Below, in pieces: positions 1 to 4,973 of a stretch of 5,980 bases of DNA. The stretch is from Thermoguttaceae bacterium. GTDB lineage: Bacteria; Planctomycetota; Planctomycetia; Pirellulales; Thermoguttaceae. How positions within the stretch are numbered: position 1 is the first letter of the stretch; every line of letters starts with the position of its first letter. The notes beneath the pieces were generated by a model. That model saw only the letters and a list, made by a program, of their open reading frames with translations. It was not told where the DNA came from and did not search any database. A program made the position numbers and the translations under genes. Location of the stretch: the NCBI GenBank assembly GCA_017549085.1, contig JAFYVO010000446.1, positions 1 through 5,980 of the forward strand. Direction: 5' to 3'.

Positions 1-613
1 CGTTCAGTTGCGCCATCAACTCGTCGTCGATGTGCAGACGCCCGGCGGTGTCGAGGATAACGACGTCGACGCCCTTGTCCTTCGCTTCTTTCAGCGCGCG
101 ACGGCAAACGTCGACCGGGTCTTTCGATTCGCGGTCGACAAAGACCGGAACGCCGAGTTGACCGCCCAAGACTTCCAGCTGATCGATAGCGGCGGGGCGT
201 TGCAAGTCGGCGGCGACGAACATCGGTTTGCGACCGGCGGCCAAGAGGCGTTTCCCCAGCTTGCCGCAACTCGTCGTTTTCCCGGAACCTTGCAGACCGC
301 AGAGCATAATCGTCGCGAACGGCTTCTTTTCCGGAAGCGAATGGTCGACCGGGCCCATCAGCGCGATCAACTCGTCGTTGACGATCTTCAAAATTTGTTG
401 CGTCGGGTTCAGCGCGCGCGAAACTTCGAGCCCCAGAACCTTCTCTTGAACGGAATCGACGAATTTGCGCGTCGTTTCGACGTTCACGTCCGCCTCGAGC
501 AACGCTTGGCGAACGAGGTTCATTCCCTCGCGAATATTCGATTCGGTAAGGCGACCTTGCCCCGTCATCGCGCGGAAGGCGGCGCTTAATCGGTCGGTTA
601 AGGACTCAAACAT
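1..613 (-). CDS. ffh: Signal recognition particle GTPase Ffh (SRP54), N-terminal part, cut by the window edge
   Basis: Ffh is the protein subunit of the bacterial signal recognition particle. With SRP RNA it binds signal sequences of nascent membrane proteins and delivers ribosomes to the receptor FtsY through paired GTP hydrolysis. The 204 visible codons begin MFESLTDRLSAAFRAMTGQG and cover the helical N domain (about 1-95) and the first half of the G domain. The P-loop GLQGSGKTT is at 106-114, the G2-region motif DLQRPAA at 136-142, and the Walker B/G3 motif ending LDTAGR at 187-192, followed by LHIDDELMAQLN. All are intact for an SRP GTPase. The rest of the G domain and the methionine-rich M domain lie beyond position 1. 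The ATG at 613 gives the standard Ffh N-terminus, although no Shine-Dalgarno stands in front of it. FtsY is a paralogue, but its acidic N-terminal extension is absent, so Ffh is the confident call. Confidence 0.97.
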   Translation of the reverse strand, partial: MFESLTDRLSAAFRAMTGQGRLTESNIREGMNLVRQALLEADVNVETTRKFVDSVQEKVLGLEVSRALNPTQQILKIVNDELIALMGPVDHSLPEKKPFATIMLCGLQGSGKTTSCGKLGKRLLAAGRKPMFVAADLQRPAAIDQLEVLGGQLGVPVFVDRESKDPVDVCRRALKEAKDKGVDVVILDTAGRLHIDDELMAQLN

Positions 614-1000
614 AGGACGGCTCGGCTCGTTTCGAAAGGGACGCGCCGGCAAAACGCCGCGTCCGTTGACTTCGCTCGTTACTCAAAAACGACGCGCTAT
701 TAATATATATTGACAAAATCGACGCTTTCAGGACGCGTCCGTCGCCAAAGGCGGTCGACTGGGAAGCGGGAACTCGACGGAACTCCCTTCTAATCTACCG
801 ATTTTAACCGCGAACGCAACGAGCGCAAGGAGGGGGCGTCAAAATTTCCCCGTTTTCTTCAGTATCCGAGCCATTATTCCCTTTTTTAACGTTTTTTCCG
901 ACGTTTCGTCCGCGTCGTTCTTTATCCGCCGCGCCCTAAACCGTTTACAATCGCCAACCGGTTTTACCTATTTTAACCGAACGTCGTTTTTTAACGCTCG
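614..1000. other. Intergenic region between the DUF4159 gene and ffh
   Basis: This gap of 387 bases holds no convincing gene. It lies downstream of the DUF4159 gene and upstream of ffh, both on the minus strand. It contains an A/T island at 699-711 next to TTGTCA (minus, 716-711) but without correct -35/-10 spacing. It also has three ATTTTAAC or TTTTTTAAC elements near 801, 881 and 970, and a weak inverted repeat CGGTT/AACCG (959-963 with 975-979). No stem followed by a T-run is visible behind the DUF4159 stop, so its transcript could end by another mechanism or run into ffh. An SRP RNA gene was considered because of ffh, but its conserved GGAAG-type apical loop was not found. Confidence 0.5.
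801..828 (-). promoter_or_regulatory. Possible promoter for ffh (TTGCGC, 16 bases, TAAAAT)
   Basis: Read on the minus strand, TTGCGC (828-823) and TAAAAT (806-801) are separated by 16 bases. The -10 matches the sigma70 consensus at five of six positions, but the -35 shares only TTG. A very similar arrangement, including the flanking GTTAAAATCGG, occurs at 3930-3958 upstream of another minus-strand unit, which is the main reason to list it. It would leave an ffh leader of roughly 180 bases. The A/T island at 699-711 (minus-strand TATATT at 707-702) is a rival closer to the gene, but it lacks a recognisable -35. Confidence 0.22.
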
Positions 1001-3697
1001 TCAAAACGACTCCGCCGCGTAAAAGAGAATGTTCGTCGCCAAGCGGAACGCGCTCTTTTGCGTTAAGCCGTCGCAGTTCGACGCGGCGACGTTCTCCAAC
1101 GCGCAAGCGACGTCGTCCGGCGAATAGAGCAAAACCCAGCGTCCGTCGAGCGCGACGCCCTTCAAGCGCGGCGGGCCCTCGACGACGGTCGCCGTCGTTT
1201 TCCGTCCGTTTTCCTCTTTTCGCGTCCGATATTCCAACTTTTCGAGCTTAAAACCGCCGTATCGCCCGGTAAAAATCGGGTCGTCCGCCGGCACGTCGAC
1301 GAGTTCCGCCTCCGGCAAAATCGCCGCGATCTCCTTCAACAGCGCTTCCTCGAACTTTTTCGACGCGCAAACGGCGTTCGCGAACAAAAATCCGCCGCGC
1401 TCAAAATAAAGTCGCAATCGTTCTCTTTCCTCTTTTCCAAACGAAAAATCGTTGCGCCCGTGCATAAAGAGGGTCGGATAATCGAAAATATCGTCCCGTT
1501 TCGCCGACGCTCGCGGGACGTAAAGTTGCGCCGGAACCCCTAAATTACCGCGAACCGCCTTCATCAAGTTCGGAATCGCTCGCGGAGCGCAGCTGGAACC
1601 GGCCCCGCATTCGAGAATCGCCGCGAAGAGGCTGTTGCGAACGTCCTTCGTCTTCTCCAACTCGGCGGCGACGTCGGCGGGAATCTCCTCTTTAAACTTC
1701 ATTTCGCGGTTCGTCGCGTACGCGCAGACGTTCAAACCGACCGCGAACGCCGTTTCGATCTCCGCCGCCGCGTTCGGGGAAAGGGACGCTCCGTTTTCGC
1801 TATTTTGCCCATTTTCGCCGTTTTGAACGTTCCCGCGACTCCGTTCGAACGGTTTCGCGGCTTCCCAAAGGCAAGAGAGAGACGGGCGATCGTCAAAAAC
1901 GCTCGGCGCCTCGCCGTTCGCGCTCGGGGTCGGACGGTGCGCCGGGACGAAAACGACGCTCGTTCGACAGCCGAAATCAAGTCCCCAAATCGGTCGAGCG
2001 CGCTCCGGAGCGACGATTTTTTCCGCCGTCCAAATCGGGTGATCCGGCTCCAACAGCCGCAATTCGCCGCCGTCTTTCGCCGCGATTTCCGCGATCAGCT
2101 CCCGAAAACCGCTTTCGAACGAAATGTCGCCGTCGATCGCTTCCGCGAAAATAAAGCCGCCCTGCTCCAAATAACCGCGCAATAATTCCACAAAGCGACG
2201 TTTTTCCTCCGCGTCGCTCGGCAAGGGCGTTTCCGTCCCGCTTATCGACAAAATCGGCGTCTGCAGCAAGTCGTCGAGCGTCGAGCGTTTCGCGTCGATC
2301 GTTTGCCAAATGAGGTTCGTCTTCCACTCCCGTTCGACGCGGCGCGTCAGCCGGGCCAAGTCGTTCGGGTGAGCGTTCCAGTCTTCCCCGTCCCCGTATT
2401 TTAACTTCGAAACGAGAACCGGCCAACGCCCTTTCGACAAGAAAAGGAGCGCGAACGCCGTCGAAACGGCGTTATTTCCGGCCAAGTCTTTTTGAGCGTT
2501 CCAAAACTGCGACAGCGCGCCCTTGCGCCGCAGGAGCGCGTCGGCGCCTTCGCGGTACCAGTCGCTGCGCCCGACGAACCGGTTCGCCGTCAGTCGCCCG
2601 ATTCGTTCGAGCCCGTACAAATAATAAAAAAAGTACGTGTCCGCTCCGGCGGCGCGACCGGGGTTCGTCTTCGCGCTAAAATGCTTCCCCATCCAGTTGA
2701 GCCCGGACGAAATCCGGACGGCGATCTCGTCCTCGACGTCTTGACAGCTAACGAAATCGTCCCCCTCGACGCGCGCTCGGGCCGCCTCGCGAACGCCGGA
2801 ACACATCGCCAACGCCGCGATCCCGGCGCACGTCATACTGCCGGTTCCGTATCCGCTCGGAAAACCTTCCGGATTGAGCGTCGAAGCGCGGTACCCCCAA
2901 GACCCGTCGTCGTTTTGCATCCGCGACCAATAATTCTCGGCGCGTTTCCAAACGGCTTCGTCGATCGCGACGCCGACCTGCTCCGCTTCGTAAAGCGCGA
3001 GGAGCGCGAACTGCGAGTTCGAGTTGTCGGCGCGCTCGGACGCTTGGTCGATTCCGACGTAAGACCAGCCGCCGTCGTACTCGTTCGACGTTTTCAGTTG
3101 CCGCTCGACGAGCCAAGCGACGTTCGCCTCGATTCGCGCCCGGTCGGTTTCGGGGTCGGCAAGGCAAAAAACCATCGTTTGAAGCGAAATCGGATACGTT
3201 TGGTTCTGCTCTTGCGGCGAAAAATCGCGCAAAAATTCGAGCGCTTTCGCGACGTTCGGGTCGTCTTTGTCGAGCCCGGCGCTCAAGAGCGCGAGCGCGC
3301 AAAGGGCGGTCGTTCCCGGCCGATACCCCGGATACTCGTCCCATTCGCCGGTTGGACGCTGTTTTTGACGCAAAAAAGCGATCGCGCCGTCGACGGCGCC
3401 GCGCACCGCCTCCGCGCTAAGCCCGCCGTCGCCGCCGTTCTCCTCGACCGCCGAAACTTCCTCGTTCGCGCCGTCTTCCCCATTTGCCGAGTCGTTCAAT
3501 TTTACCGCGTTATCCGCCTTGGCTCCCGCTTGACTTTGCGCCGTCGACGCATTTTGCGCAAACGTCGCCGTTTGACTCGCCGCGCCGCTAAAAAACGCGC
3601 CGACGATCAGCGCCGACGCCGCGATTCCTCGCCGCCAACCGCTCGCGACCGTCGCTCGATTCGACCATCTCGACGCGTTCTCCGCAATTTCGCGCAT
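1001..3697 (-). CDS. Secreted squalene-cyclase-like toroid protein with tandem DUF4159 domains
   Basis: The 898-residue product starts with a signal peptide: a basic stretch to about R23, a hydrophobic core at about 25-40 (IAASALIVGAFFSGAA), and likely cleavage near 40-48. A disordered acidic/Asn-rich linker follows to about 95. Residues 96-430 form a prenyltransferase/squalene-oxidase-type alpha/alpha repeat region with GEWDEYPGYRPGTTAL (117-132), DGGWSYVG (208-215) and the QW-like QNDDGSWGY (261-269). The C-terminal half appears to hold two DUF4159-like modules, about 465-660 and 716-898. The second is canonical (LYVPRASAKRDDIFDYPTLF from 725, then YFERGGFLFANA and DGRWVLLYSPDD). A low-complexity Asn/Gly/Glu linker lies at 623-636. 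No catalytic DxDD acid is seen in a cyclase-like position, so I do not call it a cyclase; the biochemical role is unknown. In planctomycetes DUF4159 proteins often accompany MoxR/BatA-type operons, but none is visible here. The start is fixed by a strong Shine-Dalgarno. Export to periplasm or envelope is inferred. Confidence 0.9.
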   Translation of the reverse strand: MREIAENASRWSNRATVASGWRRGIAASALIVGAFFSGAASQTATFAQNASTAQSQAGAKADNAVKLNDSANGEDGANEEVSAVEENGGDGGLSAEAVRGAVDGAIAFLRQKQRPTGEWDEYPGYRPGTTALCALALLSAGLDKDDPNVAKALEFLRDFSPQEQNQTYPISLQTMVFCLADPETDRARIEANVAWLVERQLKTSNEYDGGWSYVGIDQASERADNSNSQFALLALYEAEQVGVAIDEAVWKRAENYWSRMQNDDGSWGYRASTLNPEGFPSGYGTGSMTCAGIAALAMCSGVREAARARVEGDDFVSCQDVEDEIAVRISSGLNWMGKHFSAKTNPGRAAGADTYFFYYLYGLERIGRLTANRFVGRSDWYREGADALLRRKGALSQFWNAQKDLAGNNAVSTAFALLFLSKGRWPVLVSKLKYGDGEDWNAHPNDLARLTRRVEREWKTNLIWQTIDAKRSTLDDLLQTPILSISGTETPLPSDAEEKRRFVELLRGYLEQGGFIFAEAIDGDISFESGFRELIAEIAAKDGGELRLLEPDHPIWTAEKIVAPERARPIWGLDFGCRTSVVFVPAHRPTPSANGEAPSVFDDRPSLSCLWEAAKPFERSRGNVQNGENGQNSENGASLSPNAAAEIETAFAVGLNVCAYATNREMKFKEEIPADVAAELEKTKDVRNSLFAAILECGAGSSCAPRAIPNLMKAVRGNLGVPAQLYVPRASAKRDDIFDYPTLFMHGRNDFSFGKEERERLRLYFERGGFLFANAVCASKKFEEALLKEIAAILPEAELVDVPADDPIFTGRYGGFKLEKLEYRTRKEENGRKTTATVVEGPPRLKGVALDGRWVLLYSPDDVACALENVAASNCDGLTQKSAFRLATNILFYAAESF

Positions 3698-3752
3698 TTT
3701 CCCTCCCGACGCGGTCGCTCCGCTCGCTCTTCCGTTTTATTCCAATGATTCC
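3698..3752 (-). promoter_or_regulatory. GGA-rich leader of the DUF4159 gene, possible CsrA target
   Basis: Between the upstream terminator and the ATG, the minus strand carries six GGA trinucleotides in 55 bases, with their forward-strand TCC complements at 3700, 3704, 3719, 3731, 3741 and 3750. Two fit ANGGA: ACGGA (3735-3731) and AGGGA overlapping the Shine-Dalgarno (3704-3700). A short potential hairpin GCGG-AGCGA-CCGC carries another GGA. CsrA dimers typically bind two such sites, one at the ribosome binding site. A csrA gene lies immediately upstream, but regulation is inference only. No good promoter is visible inside these 55 bases. Confidence 0.3.
3701..3707 (-). promoter_or_regulatory. 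Ribosome binding site of the DUF4159 gene
   Basis: Minus-strand GGGAGGG lies three bases before the ATG at 3697, a strong Shine-Dalgarno that decides this start. The same bases help form AGGGA (3704-3700), an ANGGA motif of the type recognised by CsrA, so ribosome binding and CsrA binding could in principle compete here. Confidence 0.75.
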
Positions 3753-3794
3753 AAAAAAATAAGAAACGCCGTCCGTTCGAACGCGCGTTTCTTA
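3753..3794 (-). terminator. Intrinsic (Rho-independent) terminator on the minus strand
   Basis: A perfect 10-bp inverted repeat, TAAGAAACGC (3760-3769) with GCGTTTCTTA (3785-3794), encloses a 15-base loop that itself contains the palindrome CGTTCGAACG (3774-3783). On the minus strand the stem is followed directly by seven T (complement of A 3753-3759), the classic layout of an intrinsic terminator. It lies 229 bases behind the csrA stop and 55 bases before the DUF4159 start. It therefore ends either the csrA transcript or a small RNA, or acts as an attenuator for the DUF4159 gene. On the plus strand no T-run follows, so it is unidirectional. Confidence 0.8.
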
Positions 3795-3923
3795 CGATGA
3801 TCGTCTCGATGTTCGCTCAAAAAGCGTTCCGTCGCCCCAACGCCGACCTTCGCCCGCGCCGCCCCGCGTTCGTCGCTTTTTCGTTCAAAGCGCGGCGCGC
3901 TCGGGCGACTCTTCGTTCGCCGT
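3753..3923 (-). ncRNA. Possible small RNA between csrA and the DUF4159 gene
   Basis: This is a speculative call. A promoter-like pair at 3958-3930 and the intrinsic terminator at 3794-3753 would bound a transcript of about 170 bases with no ATG on the minus strand between 3795 and 4023. It would carry two ANGGA motifs (3832-3828 and, within the terminator loop region, 3776-3772), with a TCGGA at 3929-3925 just outside its 5' end. Fewer GGA motifs are present than in known CsrA-sequestering RNAs such as CsrB or RsmY. The simpler alternative is that the stretch is just the 3' untranslated region of csrA. No family resemblance is recognised. Confidence 0.18.
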
Positions 3924-3929
3924 CTTCCG

Positions 3930-3958
3930 ATTTTAACGTTTTTTGCGACTTAACGCAA
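3930..3958 (-). promoter_or_regulatory. Possible promoter (TTGCGT, 17 bases, TAAAAT)
   Basis: Minus-strand TTGCGT (3958-3953) is followed after 17 bases by TAAAAT (3935-3930). The -10 matches five of six positions, while the -35 matches only TTG. The surrounding GTTAAAATCGG recurs at 801-808 in the gap before ffh with nearly the same spacing to TTGCG. It could drive a short RNA ending at the terminator at 3753-3794 or, with read-through, the DUF4159 gene. Confidence 0.25.
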
Positions 3959-4023
3959 CGCCGTTCGCGCGGTCGTTTTTTTCAACAACGCTTGCCGGCG
4001 TCTCGCCAACCTGCTTATTTCGC

Positions 4024-4452
4024 CTATTTTACGTCGTTTATCGTTTCTTTCGCTTCGTCCGTTTCGTTCGTTTCGCAGTCGGCGTCGATCGCGTCGGCGC
4101 GCCGATACGCTTCCCCTTCGCTCGACAGATAAAGCGTTTCGACCGCGTTTTCGACGTCGGCGTCGGCGTTCAACAAAACGCCCGTCTCTTTTCTCGCGCC
4201 GCGAACGTTTTTCCTCTTCGCGCGCTCCGACGTTTCCGCGTCTTTTTTCATTGGACGCGACTTCGTTTCCGCTTCCGCGTCGCTCTCGTTCGCCGACGCG
4301 TTTTTCGACAAAATCTCGCTCCGATAAACGGCGACGTCGGCGGGCGCTTCGATCCCAATGCGCGCCTTATCCCCTCGAACGTCGACGACGACGATCGTTA
4401 TATTGCCGTTGACGACGACGCTCTCGCCTTTTTTCCTCGAAAGCACCAACAT
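4024..4452 (-). CDS. csrA: Carbon storage regulator CsrA with a long C-terminal extension
   Basis: CsrA (RsmA) is a small dimeric RNA-binding protein that represses or activates translation by binding GGA motifs in mRNA leaders. The first 48 residues are a complete CsrA core: MLVLSRKKGESVVVNGNI, then the strand VVVDVRGDKARIGI, then APADVAVYRSEIL. The RNA-contacting Leu4, Arg6 and Arg44 are all present. Typical family members end at about 60-75 residues, whereas this one has 142. The 94-residue tail consists of an Ala/Ser/Glu-rich stretch (49-65), a strongly basic segment (66-88, many Lys/Arg) and an acidic end (97-142) that I do not recognise. The ATG at 4452 follows a clear Shine-Dalgarno and gives the exact family N-terminus; the frame is open upstream to a TTG at 4599, but that would add non-family sequence. 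No flagellar genes or fliW are adjacent, unlike many csrA loci. The terminator at 3753-3794 probably ends this unit. Confidence 0.93.
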   Translation of the reverse strand: MLVLSRKKGESVVVNGNITIVVVDVRGDKARIGIEAPADVAVYRSEILSKNASANESDAEAETKSRPMKKDAETSERAKRKNVRGARKETGVLLNADADVENAVETLYLSSEGEAYRRADAIDADCETNETDEAKETINDVK

Positions 4453-4458
4453 TTGAAA

Positions 4459-4467
4459 TCCTTCCTC
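4459..4467 (-). promoter_or_regulatory. Ribosome binding site of csrA, overlapping an ANGGA motif
   Basis: Minus-strand GAGGAAGGA lies six bases before the ATG at 4452 and decides the start against the longer open frame that begins with TTG at 4599. It contains AAGGA (4463-4459), which fits the CsrA recognition motif and would be compatible with autoregulation as known for csrA in gammaproteobacteria. Confidence 0.7.
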
Positions 4468-4703
4468 AAAACCGCTTCGGAAGCGACGCGCTCGACCAGA
4501 TGCGTCGGTCGGCGTTCGGCTTCCCGTTGATTTCGGCGAGTCTCTCCCTTTCTTCGCTCCGCCGATCTTCTTTCCGTCGCGATAAAGAATTATCGTCAAA
4601 AAAACCGTCGCGCGCTCGGCGGCGTCGCGCTAACTCTTTTAGCAAACTGAAACTTTGAAAAATTTCGCTTGACGCCTCAAACGCCCTTAGTAATTTTAAC
4701 CGC

Positions 4704-4732
4704 TTGTCAAGCGCCCGCTAGCCAACTATAAA
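4704..4732 (+). promoter_or_regulatory. Sigma70-type promoter upstream of tatD
   Basis: TTGTCA (4704-4709) and TATAAA (4727-4732) are separated by exactly 17 bases, each matching the consensus at five of six positions. This is the best promoter in the window. The -35 lies in the palindrome CGCTTG-T-CAAGCG (4701-4713), a possible operator. Transcription would begin near 4739, just inside the A-tract block, leaving a leader of about 235 bases before the tatD ATG. A weaker alternative on the same strand is TTGACG (4669-4674), 16 bases, TAATTT (4691-4696). Confidence 0.6.
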
Positions 4733-4780
4733 AGCAAAAAGGCGAAAAAAGAGAAAAAGAAAAAATTTTTTGAAAATTTT
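4730..4780. repeat. Phased A-tract block, probably intrinsically curved DNA
   Basis: Runs of four to six A occur at 4730-4733, 4736-4740, 4745-4750, 4754-4758, 4760-4765 and 4773-4776. The last two are followed by T-runs (A6T6 at 4760-4771, A4T4 at 4773-4780). From 4738 on, the centres are spaced about 9 to 11 bases, close to one helical turn, which predicts curvature. Its position just downstream of the -10 element is unusual, because UP-element A-tracts normally lie upstream of the -35. Confidence 0.6.
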
Positions 4781-4973
4781 GACGGTTGTTCTTATTTTAA
4801 CGCAACAACAACCCGCGCCGCGTCGATTATTACCAACAGCGGAACGTTCGGAACGCGCCGACTTTGCCGATCGCGCCGGTTTTTCCGACCGCCTTTCACT
4901 TCCCCAACGTTCCTTATTTTTCCATTCCCCCCTCTTTAACCGTCCTTCCCCAACGCCCCGTTTTACGCCGCCT

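Larger units (their letters stand above)
4453..4973. other. Divergent intergenic region between csrA and tatD
   Basis: This gap of 521 bases separates csrA (minus) from tatD (plus). Its csrA-proximal part (4453-4587) is the presumed csrA leader, with six GGA on the minus strand, three of them ANGGA (4577-4573, 4549-4545, 4463-4459). Position 4629-4643 forms a small inverted repeat GCTAA/TTAGC. The middle carries the plus-strand promoter at 4704-4732 and the A-tract block at 4730-4780. From 4770 to 4973 the tatD frame is open without an ATG; its translation (Arg/Ser/Pro/Phe-rich) resembles nothing in TatD and is best read as untranslated leader. I found no convincing minus-strand promoter for csrA. 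Confidence 0.5.

Noticed and set aside
8..589. Open frame of 193 codons on the plus strand opposite ffh
   Set aside because: The minus strand encodes an unmistakable SRP GTPase with all expected motifs, so the plus-strand frame is a shadow.
710..715. Perfect TTGACA on the plus strand
   Set aside because: No -10 element lies 16-18 bases downstream, and no plus-strand gene follows.
827..836. AAGGAGGGGG on the plus strand resembling a strong Shine-Dalgarno
   Set aside because: No start codon with an open frame follows at usable distance on that strand.
839..874. Tiny minus-strand reading frame MARILKKTGKF upstream of ffh
   Set aside because: Only 11 codons with a weak AGGGA upstream. Nothing links it to ffh regulation, so it is probably chance.
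614..1000. SRP RNA (ffs) gene near ffh
   Set aside because: The conserved apical motif and a closing long stem are not visible on either strand.
3260..3271. DKDD string (residues 143-146 of the DUF4159 protein) resembling the DxDD acid motif of squalene-hopene cyclases
   Set aside because: It is followed by Pro-Asn and sits in a connecting loop before a helix near the N-terminus of the toroid, not in the cyclase catalytic position. It is therefore not evidence of cyclase activity.
2492..3748. Open frame of 418 codons on the plus strand opposite the DUF4159 gene
   Set aside because: It starts with TTG, is Arg/Val-rich with no recognisable domain, and lies antisense to a protein with clear signal peptide and domain motifs. 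Codon bias of the real gene explains the open frame.
3797..4132. Plus-strand open frame across the csrA 3' end and the following gap
   Set aside because: Low-complexity Arg/Ser/Phe-rich translation, no Shine-Dalgarno and no recognisable motif; it overlaps csrA antisense.
4453..4599. Extension of csrA to a TTG start at 4599
   Set aside because: The internal ATG has a clear Shine-Dalgarno and gives the exact CsrA N-terminus MLVLSRK; the extra 49 residues are not family-like.
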